Shown: piece by piece, positions 43,144 through 55,210 of the stretch
How the letters are laid out: each line of letters begins with the position of its first letter
Numbering within the stretch: the first letter of the stretch is position 1
Assembly: GCA_028868995.1 (NCBI GenBank)
Contig: JAGWTH010000001.1
Coordinates: 163,279 to 227,278 of the forward strand
Direction of reading: 5' to 3'
Origin: Burkholderiales bacterium
GTDB taxonomy: Bacteria; Pseudomonadota; Gammaproteobacteria; Burkholderiales; Burkholderiaceae_C
DNA: 64,000 nt
Notes under the pieces: model-generated
Seen by the model: only the letters and a program-made list of their open reading frames with translations
What the model was told of the DNA's origin: nothing
The model's database searches: none
Translations under genes and position numbers: made by a program

Positions 43144-44568
43144 CTACTTGCCGATGCAGAAGCGGCTGAAGATCACGCCCAGCAGGTCGTCGGCGCTGAA
43201 CTCGCCGGTGATCTCCGCCAGCGCGTTCTGCGCGAGGCGCAGTTCCTCGGCGAGCAGGTCCAGGGCCTGCGCCTCGCGCGCGAGCAGGGCGGCGGCCTCC
43301 ATCAGGTGGGCGTCGACCCGCCGCAGGGCCTGCAGGTGGCGCTCGCGGGCGATGAACACGCCCTCGGGCGCGGCCTGCCAGCCGGCGACCTCCAGCAGCC
43401 GGCGGCGCAGGGCGTCGAGGCCGGCGCCGGTCCTGGCGGAGAGGGTGATGGCGGTGGGGTTCGCTTCGCTCACCGCCACCCTAGGGTCCTGCCCGCAGGG
43501 TGGGGTGGGCGCCGCGGCCCGAACCCCACCATCCACCGCATCCGCCTTGTTCCACACCTCCACCACCGGCACGTCCCGCGGCAGCTTCGCCGCGATCGCC
43601 TCGTCGGCGGCGCGGTAGTCGGGTGCGGCCGCGCGCGTGAGGTCGTGCAGGAACAGCACCGCATCGGCCTTCTCGATCTGGCCCCAGGCGCGCTCGATGC
43701 CGATGCGCTCCACCTGGTCGGCGCCTTCGCGCAGGCCCGCGGTGTCCACCACGTGCAGCGGCACGCCCTCGATCTGGATGGTCTGGCGCACCACGTCGCG
43801 GGTGGTGCCGGGGATCGGCGTGACGATCGCCAGCTCCGCGCCGGCCAGGGCGTTGAGCAGCGAGCTCTTGCCGGCATTGGGCTGGCCGGCGATCACCACG
43901 TGCAGGCCCTCGCGCAGCAGCGCGCCCTGGTGCGCGCGCTGCATCACGCGTTCGACGTTGGCCTGCAGGCGTTCCAGCTGGCCCTGGGCGTCGGCCTTGC
44001 GCAGGAAGTCGATCTCCTCCTCCGGGAAGTCCAGCGTCGCCTCCACCAGCATGCGCAGGTCGATCAGCGCGTCGCGCAGCGCGTGCACCTCGCGCGAGAA
44101 CTCGCCGGCCAGCGAGCGGGTGGCGCTGCGCGCCGCCGCCTCGGTGCTGGCGTCGATCAGGTCCGCGATCGCCTCGGCCTGGGCCAGGTCCAGCTTGCCG
44201 TTGAGGAAGGCGCGCCGGGTGAATTCGCCCGGCTCGGCCACCCGCAGGTTCATGCCCGCGCCGGCCTCCAGGCAGCGCGCCAGCAACAGCTGCAGCACCA
44301 CCGGCCCGCCATGCGCCTGCAGCTCCAGCACGTCCTCGCCGGTGTAGGAGTGCGGCGCCGGGAAGCGGATCGCCAGGCCCTGGTCGATGGCGCTGCCGTC
44401 GGCCGCGCGCAACGGCAGGTAGACCGCCTGGCGCGGCGGCAGGTCGCGCGCGCACACCGCGTCGACGATCGGCTGCACGTCCTTGGCCGACACCCGCACG
44501 ATGCCCACCGCGCCGCGGCCGGGGGCCGTGGCGATGGCGGCGATGGGCTGGTCGAGGCGGGCGAGCAT
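43144..44568 (-). CDS. mnmE: tRNA uridine-5-carboxymethylaminomethyl modification GTPase MnmE
   Basis: A 474-residue GTPase that with MnmG modifies the wobble uridine of certain tRNAs. The N-terminal folate-binding domain begins [19 protein letters not shown]; the G domain has [14 protein letters not shown] (G1), DTAGLR (G3), NKAD (G4) and SARTG (G5); the C-terminus is FCIGK with the essential Cys. A 26-residue insertion at residues 347-372, between G4 and G5, is encoded by a palindromic element (43453-43530). It lies in a loop region, so activity is probably kept. Confidence 0.95.
   Translation of the reverse strand: MLARLDQPIAAIATAPGRGAVGIVRVSAKDVQPIVDAVCARDLPPRQAVYLPLRAADGSAIDQGLAIRFPAPHSYTGEDVLELQAHGGPVVLQLLLARCLEAGAGMNLRVAEPGEFTRRAFLNGKLDLAQAEAIADLIDASTEAAARSATRSLAGEFSREVHALRDALIDLRMLVEATLDFPEEEIDFLRKADAQGQLERLQANVERVMQRAHQGALLREGLHVVIAGQPNAGKSSLLNALAGAELAIVTPIPGTTRDVVRQTIQIEGVPLHVVDTAGLREGADQVERIGIERAWGQIEKADAVLFLHDLTRAAAPDYRAADEAIAAKLPRDVPVVEVWNKADAVDGGVRAAAPTPPCGQDPRVAVSEANPTAITLSARTGAGLDALRRRLLEVAGWQAAPEGVFIARERHLQALRRVDAHLMEAAALLAREAQALDLLAEELRLAQNALAEITGEFSADDLLGVIFSRFCIGK
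43453..43530. repeat. Palindromic mini-element inserted in frame within mnmE
   Basis: The 78-bp segment is bounded by perfect 11-bp inverted repeats, GGTGGGGTTCG (43453-43463) and CGAACCCCACC (43520-43530), with an inner CACCCT/AGGGTG pair. The length is exactly 26 codons and both ends fall on codon boundaries of mnmE. Terminal repeats of this type with GTGAGCGAAGCGAA next to them are, as I recall, dispersed in related genomes. No second copy was noticed in the window. Confidence 0.7.
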
Positions 44569-44585
44569 GGGGGGATTCTGCGGCC

Positions 44586-44618
44586 AAAAGCGAAAGCGGC
44601 CCGCAGGCCGCTTTCGCT
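44586..44618 (-). terminator. Intrinsic terminator after yidC
   Basis: A perfect 13-bp inverted repeat (AGCGAAAGCGGCC / GGCCGCTTTCGCT) closes on a four-base loop. On the minus strand the stem is followed by TTTT, so it ends the rpmH-rnpA-yidD-yidC transcript just before mnmE. Confidence 0.85.
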
Positions 44619-44635
44619 GGGGTCGGGGGGACGGC

Positions 44636-46351
44636 TTACTTCGTCCCGCCCGAGCTGCCGAACTTCGGCAGGTTGAACTGCGGGGGCACGCCCATGCGGG
44701 TGTTGATCAGCCATTGCTGGGCGATCGACAGCGTGTTGTTCGTGATCCAGTACAGCACCAGGCCGGCCGGGAAGAAGAAGAACATCACCGAGAACACCAG
44801 CGGCATGATCCACATCATCTTGGCCTGCACCGGGTCGGGCGGCACCGGGTTGAGCGCCGTCTGCAGCAGGCTGGTCAGCGTCATGATCGCCGGCAGGATG
44901 AAGTACGGGTCCTGCACCGACAGGTCCTTGATCCACAGGATCCAGGGCGCGCCGCGCATCTCCACCGAGGACAGCAGCACCCAGTACAGCGAGATGAACA
45001 CCGGGATCTGGATCGCGATGGGCAGGCAGCCGCCCAGCGGGTTGACCTTCTCCTCCTTGTAGATGCGCATCATCTCCTGCTGCATCTGCTGCGGGTTGTC
45101 CTTCAGGCGCTCGCGCATGGCCATCACCTTGGGGTTGATGGCCTTCATCTTGGCCATGCTCTCGTAGCCCTTGGCCTGCAGCCAGTAGAAGGCCACCTTG
45201 ATCGTCAGCACCAGGGCCATGATCGACCAGCCCCAGTTGCCGATGAAGCCGTGCAGGGTGGACAGCAGCCAGTACAGCGGCCGGGCGATGATGGCCAGCC
45301 GGCCGTAGTCCTTCACCAGCTCCAGGCCGGGGGCGATCGCCTCGAGCTTCTTTTCCTCCTCGGGGCCGGAGTAGAACTGGGACTGCACCGTGACGCTGGC
45401 GCCGGGCGCCACGCTCACCGGCGTGATCATGCCCACGGCGTACAGGTTGTCGGACACCTTGCGCACGAAGTTCTCGCGCTTGACGCCTTGCGGCAGGATC
45501 CAGGCGCTGGCGAAGTAGTGCTGCACCATGGCCACGTAGCCGGCGTCGGAGTTCTTGTCGATCTCCGCCTTGCCGTTCTCGATGTCCTTGAATTCCACCT
45601 TCTCGAACTTCTTCTCCGGCGTGTAGACCGCCGGGCCGGTGAAGGTGGAATAGAAGTGGGACTCGCCGGCGAGCTTGTTGCCGTCGCGCACGAGCTGCAG
45701 GTACAGCTGCGGATTCACGGTCGCGGTGGTCTCGTTGACGACCTGCTGCGCGACGGCGAAGTCGTAGGAGCCGCGCTTGAGCGTGTAGGTCTTCACCAGC
45801 TTCACGCCGCCCTGCACCGGCGATTCGAACTTCACCACCAGGTCCTTGGCGCCGTCCTTCAGCGAGGTGTCGCCGCTGAAGTTCATCACCGTCTTGTGGT
45901 TCGGGAAGTCCCCGCCGATCAGGCCGGTCTGCGCCAGGTACACGTGCTCGGCGTCCTGCTGCAGCACCACCATGGGCTCGCCGGGCTGGTCGCCGTGGTA
46001 CTTCAGCAGCTCGGTGCGCACCACCGTGCCGCCTTCGGTGTCGAAGGTGACGCGCATCACGTCGGTGGTGACGGTCACCAGCTGGTGGGCCGGGGCGGGC
46101 GCGGCGCCGGAGGTGGCCTGGGCCGGCATGGCGCCCGGGGTGGCCGTCGCGGTGGCCGGCACGGCGCCGGGGCCGCCGGCCGCGCTCGCGCCGGCACTGG
46201 CGCCGGGGGCGGGGGCCTTGGCGGTGACGGCCGGCTTGCCCGTGGGGAAGAAGGTGGCGGGCCGGCCGTTGTAGACCTGCCATTGGTCCCAAAGCATCAC
46301 CAGGGAGAAGCCGAAGATCACCCAGAGGATGGTGCGGCGGATGTCGGTCAT
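44636..46351 (-). CDS. yidC: Membrane protein insertase YidC
   Basis: A 571-residue inner-membrane insertase. One N-terminal helix ([20 protein letters not shown]) is followed by a linker rich in Ala, Pro and Gly, a large periplasmic domain, and the Oxa1 core of five helices from about residue 370 ([39 protein letters not shown]). Its ATG overlaps the yidD stop by four bases. The position beside rnpA and rpmH near the origin is universal in bacteria. Confidence 0.97.
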   Translation of the reverse strand: MTDIRRTILWVIFGFSLVMLWDQWQVYNGRPATFFPTGKPAVTAKAPAPGASAGASAAGGPGAVPATATATPGAMPAQATSGAAPAPAHQLVTVTTDVMRVTFDTEGGTVVRTELLKYHGDQPGEPMVVLQQDAEHVYLAQTGLIGGDFPNHKTVMNFSGDTSLKDGAKDLVVKFESPVQGGVKLVKTYTLKRGSYDFAVAQQVVNETTATVNPQLYLQLVRDGNKLAGESHFYSTFTGPAVYTPEKKFEKVEFKDIENGKAEIDKNSDAGYVAMVQHYFASAWILPQGVKRENFVRKVSDNLYAVGMITPVSVAPGASVTVQSQFYSGPEEEKKLEAIAPGLELVKDYGRLAIIARPLYWLLSTLHGFIGNWGWSIMALVLTIKVAFYWLQAKGYESMAKMKAINPKVMAMRERLKDNPQQMQQEMMRIYKEEKVNPLGGCLPIAIQIPVFISLYWVLLSSVEMRGAPWILWIKDLSVQDPYFILPAIMTLTSLLQTALNPVPPDPVQAKMMWIMPLVFSVMFFFFPAGLVLYWITNNTLSIAQQWLINTRMGVPPQFNLPKFGSSGGTK

Positions 46352-46623
46352 GGAGATTTCTTCTGTTGTTGCGGCGAGGTGGTCCAGCGCGAGAACAGGC
46401 GGGGGGCCTGTTCGGGCACCGGATCATGCCCGCCCGCGCACCAGGGGTGGCAACGGGCGATGCGGGCGGCCGTGAGGTAGGTGCCCCAGGCGGCGCCGTG
46501 GCGCTCCAGGGCCTCGAGGGAGTAGGCGGAGCAGGTCGGGGTGAAGCGGCAGGACGAGCCGAGCCAGGGCGACAGCACGAGGCGGTAGCCCTTGACCAGG
46601 GTGATGAGCAGGCGGCGGATCAT
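46348..46623 (-). CDS. yidD: Membrane protein insertion efficiency factor YidD
   Basis: A 91-residue protein with the family block GSSCRFTPTCSAYSLEAL and ARIARCHPWCAGGHDPVP. YidD assists YidC-dependent insertion at the inner membrane. The ATG at 46623 overlaps the rnpA stop and its own 3' end overlaps yidC, so the genes are translationally coupled. Confidence 0.95.
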   Translation of the reverse strand: MIRRLLITLVKGYRLVLSPWLGSSCRFTPTCSAYSLEALERHGAAWGTYLTAARIARCHPWCAGGHDPVPEQAPRLFSRWTTSPQQQKKSP

Positions 46624-47030
46624 GTCGGCCCTTGGATCCCCGCCTTCGCGAACAGTTGCTGCAGTTCGCCGCGCACCACGGCCTTCAGCGCCTCGGACCA
46701 GGCGCTGGTGAAGTCCTTGCGGGCGAACTCGGACCGCAGCCGCACCACATGGGCGGCCGCGGGCAGGCGGGCTTCGAAGGCGGCGCTCACGGCATAGATC
46801 TGGCGCTTGATGCCGTTGCGGGTCACCGCGCGCCGCGCCCAGCGCTTGGGCACGACGGCGCCGATCCACGGCTGATCCTGCACGACAAACAGGGCCTGGC
46901 TCTTTGGCTCAGGCCCTGTGGGAGTGGAAGCCTCGAATGCTGCACGGTGCAGCACGAAGTGCGGCGTCCGGGAGACGGTGCCGCCTGCCATCGCTGCCTC
47001 GAACTGTGCCCGGGTCTTCAGCCGTTGCAC
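46620..47030 (-). CDS. rnpA: Ribonuclease P protein component
   Basis: A 136-residue basic protein that helps the RNase P RNA mature tRNA 5' ends. The start is placed at GTG 47030 (reading VQRLKTRAQF), because the family begins there; the frame extends 34 more codons upstream but overlaps the rpmH gene. The conserved core appears as GAVVPKRWARRAVTRNGIKR with the RNxIKR motif. It lies 40 bp after rpmH on the same strand. The N-terminal Cys or Lys variations are not informative. Confidence 0.93.
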   Translation of the reverse strand: MQRLKTRAQFEAAMAGGTVSRTPHFVLHRAAFEASTPTGPEPKSQALFVVQDQPWIGAVVPKRWARRAVTRNGIKRQIYAVSAAFEARLPAAAHVVRLRSEFARKDFTSAWSEALKAVVRGELQQLFAKAGIQGPT

Positions 47031-47070
47031 GGCGGGCAAGCGCGCTCTACGCTGGCGCGACGACGCCGGC

Positions 47071-47205
47071 TCAGGCCGCCAGGCGCTTGCGGCCCTTGGC
47101 GCGGCGGGCGTTGATGACGGCGCGGCCGCCACGGGTCTTCATGCGGACCAGGAAGCCGTGGGTACGCGCGCGGCGCACTTTGGAGGGTTGGTAGGTGCGT
47201 TTCAT
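47071..47205 (-). CDS. rpmH: 50S ribosomal protein L34
   Basis: A 44-residue basic protein beginning [18 protein letters not shown] and ending KGRKRLAA, which is L34 of the large ribosomal subunit over its full length. It is the first gene of the leftward rpmH-rnpA-yidD-yidC operon and faces dnaA across the probable origin. Confidence 0.98.
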   Translation of the reverse strand: MKRTYQPSKVRRARTHGFLVRMKTRGGRAVINARRAKGRKRLAA

Positions 47206-47387
47206 GATGCTTCTCGGGAAAACCCGGCATTATCCCCAAAACGGCGGGCGCGGACAAGCAAGGGGCTTGTCAAGTCCCCCAGGATTGACCCCAAGGGCGG
47301 CCTCGGCCGCTTGTGTGGATAAGGTGTTTAGCACCTAGAATGCGCCGTTTCGCGCGACAAAACTAATCCACAGGAGCGACGGGGCAC
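47206..47387. other. Probable chromosomal origin region with DnaA boxes
   Basis: The 182-bp gap between rpmH and dnaA has a perfect DnaA box, TGTGGATAA (47314-47322, reverse orientation), and two near matches, TTATCCCCA (47230-47238) and TAATCCACA (47364-47372). Divergent rpmH and dnaA flank oriC or lie close to it in many bacteria. I see no long AT-rich unwinding element here, so the full origin may extend into the dnaA-dnaN gap. Confidence 0.65.
47311..47341 (+). promoter_or_regulatory. Likely dnaA promoter overlapped by a DnaA box
   Basis: TTGTGT (47311-47316) and TAGAAT (47336-47341) could serve as -35 and -10 boxes with a 19-bp spacer. The perfect DnaA box at 47314-47322 covers the -35 region, consistent with the autorepression by DnaA that is known in other bacteria. 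Confidence 0.45.
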
Positions 47388-48800
47388 ATGCACGAGGGGC
47401 AACAAGGCAGGCTGGCATCTTCTTCCAGCCTGGAAGCGGGCGACAGCCTCTGGCAGGCGTGCGTCGACCAGCTGGCGCAGGACCTCCCCGAACAGCAGTT
47501 CAACACCTGGATCAAGCCGCTCACGGCCCAGGTCTCCGACGATTTTTCCAAGGTCACCCTGTTCGTGGCCAACCGCTTCAAGCTCGACTGGGTGCGGGCC
47601 CAGTACGCGGGCCGCATCGCCGCCGTGCTGGAGAAGCTCTACGGCCAGCCGGTGCAGCTTGAGTTAGCCATCACTCCCCGGGACATAGGCGCCCGCACTT
47701 ACTCGGCACCCGCCGTGGCGGCCAACGCCCCGGCCGCCGAGCCGGTCGAGGCGGAGGAAGATCCGGGCGCCGGCGCCTTCAAGACCCGGCTGAACACGGC
47801 CCTGACCTTCGACAGCCTGGTGGAGGGCACGGCCAACCGCATGGCCCGGGCCGCGGCCATGCACGTGGCCGGCACCCCCGGCCAGCTGTACAACCCCCTG
47901 TTCATCTACGGCGGCGTCGGCCTGGGGAAAACCCACCTGGTGCACGCCGTCGGCAACAAGCTGCTGGCCGACCGCCCGAACTCCAAGGTTCTCTACATCC
48001 ATGCCGAGCAGTTCGTCTCGGATGTGGTCAAGGCCTACCAGCGCAAGACCTTCGACGAGTTCAAGGACAAGTACCACTCCCTGGACCTGCTGCTGATCGA
48101 CGACGTCCAGTTCTTCGCCAACAAGGACCGCACCCAGGAGGAGTTCTTCAACGCCTTCGAGGCCCTGCTGGCCAAGAAAAGCCACATCGTGATGACCTCG
48201 GACACCTATCCCAAGGGCCTGACGGACATCCACGAGCGCCTGGTCTCCCGCTTCGACTCGGGCCTCACGGTCGCCATCGAGCCGCCCGAGCTGGAAATGC
48301 GCGTGGCCATCCTGATCAACAAGGCCCGGCAGGAAAACTCCGAAATGCCCGAGGAAGTCGCCTTCTTCGTGGCCAAGAACGTCCGCTCCAACGTCCGCGA
48401 GCTGGAGGGGGCCCTGCGCAAGATCCTGGCCTACAGCCGCTTCAACCAGAAGGAAATCTCCATCCAGCTGGCCCGGGAGGCCCTGCGCGACCTGCTGTCC
48501 ATCCAGAACCGCCAGATCAGCGTGGAGAACATCCAGAAGACGGTGGCCGACTACTACAAGATCAAGGTCGCCGACATGTACAGCAAGAAGCGCCCGGCCT
48601 CGATCGCCCGGCCGCGCCAGATCGCCATGTACCTGGCCAAGGAGCTCACCCAGAAAAGCCTGCCCGAGATCGGCGAACTGTTCGGCGGCCGCGACCACAC
48701 CACGGTGCTGCACGCCGTGCGCAAGATCTCCGGGGAGCGCCAGCAGCTGACCGAGCTGAACCAGCAGCTGCACGTGCTGGAGCAGACGCTGAAGGGGTGA
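47388..48800 (+). CDS. dnaA: Chromosomal replication initiator protein DnaA
   Basis: A 470-residue AAA+ initiator. Domain I ([22 protein letters not shown]), a short variable domain II, the AAA+ domain III with Walker [11 protein letters not shown] and Walker [11 protein letters not shown], and the DNA-binding domain IV with [14 protein letters not shown] are all present. The ATG at 47388 follows AGGAG at usual distance. dnaN and gyrB follow in the same direction. Confidence 0.98.
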   Translation: MHEGQQGRLASSSSLEAGDSLWQACVDQLAQDLPEQQFNTWIKPLTAQVSDDFSKVTLFVANRFKLDWVRAQYAGRIAAVLEKLYGQPVQLELAITPRDIGARTYSAPAVAANAPAAEPVEAEEDPGAGAFKTRLNTALTFDSLVEGTANRMARAAAMHVAGTPGQLYNPLFIYGGVGLGKTHLVHAVGNKLLADRPNSKVLYIHAEQFVSDVVKAYQRKTFDEFKDKYHSLDLLLIDDVQFFANKDRTQEEFFNAFEALLAKKSHIVMTSDTYPKGLTDIHERLVSRFDSGLTVAIEPPELEMRVAILINKARQENSEMPEEVAFFVAKNVRSNVRELEGALRKILAYSRFNQKEISIQLAREALRDLLSIQNRQISVENIQKTVADYYKIKVADMYSKKRPASIARPRQIAMYLAKELTQKSLPEIGELFGGRDHTTVLHAVRKISGERQQLTELNQQLHVLEQTLKG

Positions 48801-48922
48801 TTCCCGCCCCCCGGCCCCCGTCCGCCCTTCCGGCGGAGAGCGGTAAGTGCCTGTGAAATAAGCGAAAATACCCCCTTGGCCGCACCCCGCAACGACGCAC
48901 ACGAAAAGACACAGAGGAAGAC

Positions 48923-50029
48923 ATGATCGTCCTGAAGGCAACGCAAGAGAAACTGCTCTCCGTCCTCCAGTCGGTAGCGGGCATCGTGGAGAAGCGGCAC
49001 ACCCTGCCGATCCTGGCCAACGTGCTGGTGCGCAAGGCCGGCGGCAACATCCAGTTCACCACCAGCGACCTCGAGATCCAGATCCGCACGTCCACCGACA
49101 TGGACGGCGACGCCGGCAGCTACACCACCACCGTGGGCGCGCGCAAGCTGATCGACATCCTGCGCACCATGCCCGGCGACCAGACGGTCAGCCTGGAGTC
49201 CAGCCAGAACAAGCTGATCCTCAAGGGCGGCAAGTCGCGCTTCACCCTGCAGACCCTGCCGGCGGAAGACTTCCCGCTGGTGCAGGAAGCCCCGAGCTTC
49301 GGCCCCAAGTTCTCCGTGCCGCAGAAGACGCTGAAGGACCTGCTGAACCAGGTGTCCTTCGCCATGGCGGTGCACGACATCCGCTACTACCTCAACGGCA
49401 TCCTGTTCGTGGCCGAGGGCAAGACGCTTTCGCTGGTGGCCACCGACGGCCACCGCCTGGCCTTCGCCTCCGCCAACCTCGACGTCGAGGTGCCCCGCCA
49501 GGAAGTGATCCTGCCGCGCAAGACCGTGCTGGAGCTGCAGCGCCTGCTGTCCGACGCCGAGGGCGCCATCGAGCTGCAGTTCGCCAGCAACCAGGCGAAG
49601 TTCGCCTTCGGCGGCATGGAGTTCGTCACCAAGCTGGTCGAGGGCAAGTTCCCCGACTACAACCGCGTCATCCCCAAGAACCACAAGAACTCCGTCACGC
49701 TCGGCCGCGCGCCGCTGCTGGCCAGCCTGCAGCGCACCGCCATCCTGACCAGCGAGAAGTTCAAGGGCGTTCGCCTGAACCTCGAACCCGGCACGCTGCG
49801 CGTGGCCAGCAACAACGCCGAACAGGAAGAAGCCGTGGACGAGCTGGACATCGATTACGGTGGCGACGCCATCGAGATCGGTTTCAACGTCACCTACCTC
49901 ATCGACGCCCTGGCCAACATGGGCCAGGACATGGTGAAGATGGAACTGGCCGACTCCAACAGCTCGGCGCTCATCACCATCCCGGAGAACGCGAGCTTCA
50001 AGTACGTGGTGATGCCGATGCGCATCTGA
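48923..50029 (+). CDS. dnaN: DNA polymerase III subunit beta (sliding clamp)
   Basis: A 368-residue clamp protein with three repeated clamp domains; ends in the conserved VVMPMRI-type C-terminus (YVVMPMRI). It keeps the replicative polymerase on DNA and recruits client proteins through its hydrophobic cleft. GAGGAAG precedes the ATG. It follows dnaA by 122 bp and precedes gyrB, from which a REP pair separates it. Confidence 0.98.
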   Translation: MIVLKATQEKLLSVLQSVAGIVEKRHTLPILANVLVRKAGGNIQFTTSDLEIQIRTSTDMDGDAGSYTTTVGARKLIDILRTMPGDQTVSLESSQNKLILKGGKSRFTLQTLPAEDFPLVQEAPSFGPKFSVPQKTLKDLLNQVSFAMAVHDIRYYLNGILFVAEGKTLSLVATDGHRLAFASANLDVEVPRQEVILPRKTVLELQRLLSDAEGAIELQFASNQAKFAFGGMEFVTKLVEGKFPDYNRVIPKNHKNSVTLGRAPLLASLQRTAILTSEKFKGVRLNLEPGTLRVASNNAEQEEAVDELDIDYGGDAIEIGFNVTYLIDALANMGQDMVKMELADSNSSALITIPENASFKYVVMPMRI

Positions 50030-50053
50030 CGCAGCGGCACGGACGCCCCATCG

Positions 50054-52782
<2,729 letters not shown>

Positions 52783-53000
52783 GCTTGTCGGTTCTCACTT
52801 GAACTGCTACTTTTCTCAGTAACTGCGACTGCCGTAGCGGTTGTCTCGAAGCCACTACGCCAAATGCAACTAAGGCACGGACTCCCATGCCTTTCGGGAA
52901 GTCCGTTGAAGGTCGGCAGTTCGACGTCCAATCGGGCCTCTTGGAAGGCCCGGGGCGCGCCTCCATCGAGCCTGGGACGGACACCAGTGCGACGACTAGT
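52783..53000. other. Gene-free stretch downstream of gyrB
   Basis: The gyrB-DUF4007 gap is 327 bp; this first part holds no convincing gene. A possible weak hairpin is GGGCCT/AGGCCC around 52936-52953. No strong terminator for gyrB was seen. Base composition falls toward the DUF4007 gene, so the boundary of acquired DNA probably lies here; I found no direct-repeat attachment site. Confidence 0.5.
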
Positions 53001-53046
53001 TTGGCTCCGGTAGCCAAGACGCATATACTGTTTTTATTAACAGTAT
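53001..53046 (+). promoter_or_regulatory. Promoter overlapped by a LexA (SOS) box
   Basis: TTGGCT (53001-53006), a 17-bp spacer and TATACT (53024-53029) form a good sigma-70 promoter. Overlapping the -10 box and likely start is the 22-bp palindrome ATACTGT-N8-ACAGTAT (53025-53046), whose core CTGT-N8-ACAG is the LexA consensus of beta- and gammaproteobacteria. This predicts repression by LexA and induction by DNA damage for the DUF4007 operon. Confidence 0.8.
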
Positions 53047-53062
53047 CCGACTCTTCACCGAT

Positions 53063-53104
53063 CTGGTGACGCTCACCAGTTCAGCGCCCTTGGGCGCTAA
53101 ACTG
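53063..53104. promoter_or_regulatory. Two overlapping palindromes before the DUF4007 gene
   Basis: CTGGTG-N5-CACCAG (53063-53079) overlaps by three bases CAGTT-C-AGCGCCC-TT-GGGCGCT-A-AACTG (53077-53104), a 28-bp inverted repeat with a single mismatch. Both lie in the leader between the LexA-type promoter and the ATG at 53110. They could be RNA hairpins or a binding site for an additional repressor, as is common in front of defence genes. Confidence 0.5.
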
Positions 53105-53109
53105 ACACT

Positions 53110-54033
53110 ATGGCACGCGCTCAAAAAAATTCCGGAGGCAGCACGCCCGCCCACTTTTCGGGCCACGAAACGTTCCCTCTTCGTCAGATGTGGCTAAAAA
53201 AGGCCTTCGAACAGACACTCGCCGGCGGCTTGATCAAGAAATCCACCTTTACAGACGACTCGGCAATCGCTGAATTCGGCGTCGGCAAGAACATGGTGGC
53301 CTCTATCCGACATTGGGCACTAGCGTGCGGGATCATGTTCGAAGACGGCGAAGGATTCCGTGTCGGCAGCCTAGCTACGGAAATCCTGCAGGATGGGGGG
53401 CTCGACCCATACGCCGAGAGCCCCACAACCGCTTGGCTCGCGCATTGGCAACTTGCCGGCCGCTGCTATCGCTCAACCACTTGGTATTGGCTGTTTAACC
53501 ATGTGACGGCGCCAACTTTCACTCGGCAAGAACTCGAAGAGCCATTGGCCCGATTCGCCCGCGAACTCGACCCCAAGCATCGTCTATCAACCTCGACGCT
53601 TTCGCGAGACTTGGAGACATGCCTGCGCAGTTACGCTCCAAGGACGGCAGGCTGCTCTCCCGAAGACTTTGCTGAGCCTCTCCTTGGAGAGCTTGGATTG
53701 CTGCAAGAAGTTCACAAAGGCCAATACGCATTTCGTCGAGGTCCCAAGGCATCGCTTCATAACGGGGCTTTTGCCTATGCCCTAGTTGACTTTTGGGATC
53801 GAACGGCTGAAGGCCAAAGCGCTCTAGCGTTTGAAGCTGTCGCCTATGCGGAGGGCTCGCCGGGGCGGGTGTTCAAGCTAGATGAAGAGTCGATAGCTCA
53901 ACGGCTGATCTCTTTGACCGACTTCAGCCGCGGGAAGCTCGCGTGGACAGATTCTGCGGGCTTGCGCCAAGTCCACCGTAAATCCCTCTCTAAAGAAGAC
54001 AAAAGAGAAATGATCAGGCGCGCCTATGACTGA
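53110..54033 (+). CDS. DUF4007 family protein
   Basis: A 307-residue soluble protein opening with HFSGHETFPLRQMWLKK, the hallmark of DUF4007. Its N-terminal part (GVGKNMVASIRHWALACG) looks like a helix-turn-helix segment. As I recall, DUF4007 genes sit in defence-type clusters with large ATPases and sometimes DNA phosphorothioation-like sulphurtransferases; the biochemical role is not established. GC content is visibly below that of the surrounding core genes, indicating transfer. The ATG is chosen because the motif starts soon after. It overlaps the ATPase fragment by eight bases and is preceded by a LexA box. Confidence 0.85.
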   Translation: MARAQKNSGGSTPAHFSGHETFPLRQMWLKKAFEQTLAGGLIKKSTFTDDSAIAEFGVGKNMVASIRHWALACGIMFEDGEGFRVGSLATEILQDGGLDPYAESPTTAWLAHWQLAGRCYRSTTWYWLFNHVTAPTFTRQELEEPLARFARELDPKHRLSTSTLSRDLETCLRSYAPRTAGCSPEDFAEPLLGELGLLQEVHKGQYAFRRGPKASLHNGAFAYALVDFWDRTAEGQSALAFEAVAYAEGSPGRVFKLDEESIAQRLISLTDFSRGKLAWTDSAGLRQVHRKSLSKEDKREMIRRAYD

Positions 54034-54508
54034 GGTAAGGGAACAGACACTATCGGACCTTGTCCAAATCTCGCGCCAATATCAAAGGTCTATTCGGATC
54101 GACGCGGACATTGGCCGAGCAGACGCATTAGACGGCTACATTTTCCATTCGACCGCCTCTTCGGTCATCGACGGAATGTGCCGGCAAATCGCAGGAACCA
54201 ATCAGCGCAGCTTCACCTGGACCGGTCCATTCGGAGGCGGTAAGTCCTCTCTAGCAGTTGCCCTGGCAAGCGCCCTCCACCCCGACAAGGCCCTGCGAGC
54301 CAAAGCTCGCTCCGCCCTAAAGCTCGAAGCCAAAGGTGGGTTCGACAAAGCCTTTCCTGTCCGCGCAGGATGGCTTTTGGTTCCGGTTGTCGGGCGTAGA
54401 GCAAGCGTTGTCTCTGAGCTGGGCGCAGCCATCCGTAAAGCGCAAGGCAAAGGCTTCGATGGCCGCAACAAGCCTAGCGTCTTGAATGTCTTGGGAATCC
54501 AGTGGTGA
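54026..54508 (+). pseudogene. Truncated ATPase, N-terminal fragment of the DUF4007 partner
   Basis: Only 160 residues remain. The Walker A motif is TGPFGGGKSSLAVALASAL near residue 70, after a conserved-looking N-terminus (DGYIFHSTASSVIDGMC). The known partners of DUF4007 are large ATPases, so most of the protein, including Walker B and any effector domain, is missing. The frame runs into unrelated sequence and stops at 54508, and the next gene is on the opposite strand. The fragment therefore looks like a deletion scar; a short functional product is unlikely. Confidence 0.75.
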
Positions 54509-54533
54509 CTCGCGAGGACAGCTATGGCATGGC

Positions 54534-55205
54534 TTACAGCTTTGTGTCGAGGTCGATCCTGATCTGAGAAAGCAGCTCCAGCGAAGGATCCTCAAGCCGA
54601 TTCGGACTCGTGTGGGCCACCAAGGCGAGATCCCTTGCTCGCATCAATTCCGAAATCTCCGGCAGGCACAGATGGACCGTCGAATCGATCACCGTGTCGA
54701 TCTCAGGGTATCCGGTGTCAAGCCTCATCGATGCGAGCAACTCCAGCGTGAGCCCAGCGCTGAGCATCAGGTCTCCCGTCACCCAGCTATTGACGGTGAA
54801 CAGCGAAATGGGAACGCCCTTGGCGTCGAAGCTGATGGCCAGAAGGTGCCGGCTGCCCGCGGTAGCCTGCGGCAGTCCGCAGAGCTGCGAGAACTCCCTC
54901 TCTGCGCGCGATCGCAAACGTCTGCTCCATAAAGGCCGGCGAGCGAACAGGTGCACGTGGCCATGCTCCACGGCGTCCGCACGATCCTCGGGGCTGTGCG
55001 AGTGGTAGAACCACTGGTAGCCGCCCGCAGTATCGAGCGCGTCATCCTGCGGGTAGTGCTCCCATTGCCTGGGGGCCTGCCCCTTGAGGAGATCCCCGAA
55101 CAAATGGGCGCCTCGCTGCGCGAGCCCCGCATAGGCTGACAGCAGGCGCGGGCCGGCGCAGGACCCCGGGAAGGGGTCCTTGACGAGACGCCGGCCCTTG
55201 GACAC
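54534..55205 (-). CDS. DUF6969 family protein
   Basis: A 223-residue protein with the conserved pattern WEHYPQDDALDTAGGYQWF, then YHSHSPEDR and EHGHVHLFARR, later HLLAISFDAKGVPISLFTVN and WVTGD, which I recognise as DUF6969. The several His residues suggest metal binding, but the function is unknown. Translation probably starts at GTG 55205, six bases after the stop of the Lys-Cys peptide gene, so both would share the promoter at 55528. The frame extends further upstream, but there it only shadows the peptide gene. Confidence 0.7.
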   Translation of the reverse strand: MSKGRRLVKDPFPGSCAGPRLLSAYAGLAQRGAHLFGDLLKGQAPRQWEHYPQDDALDTAGGYQWFYHSHSPEDRADAVEHGHVHLFARRPLWSRRLRSRAEREFSQLCGLPQATAGSRHLLAISFDAKGVPISLFTVNSWVTGDLMLSAGLTLELLASMRLDTGYPEIDTVIDSTVHLCLPEISELMRARDLALVAHTSPNRLEDPSLELLSQIRIDLDTKL

Positions 55206-55210
55206 CCGCC

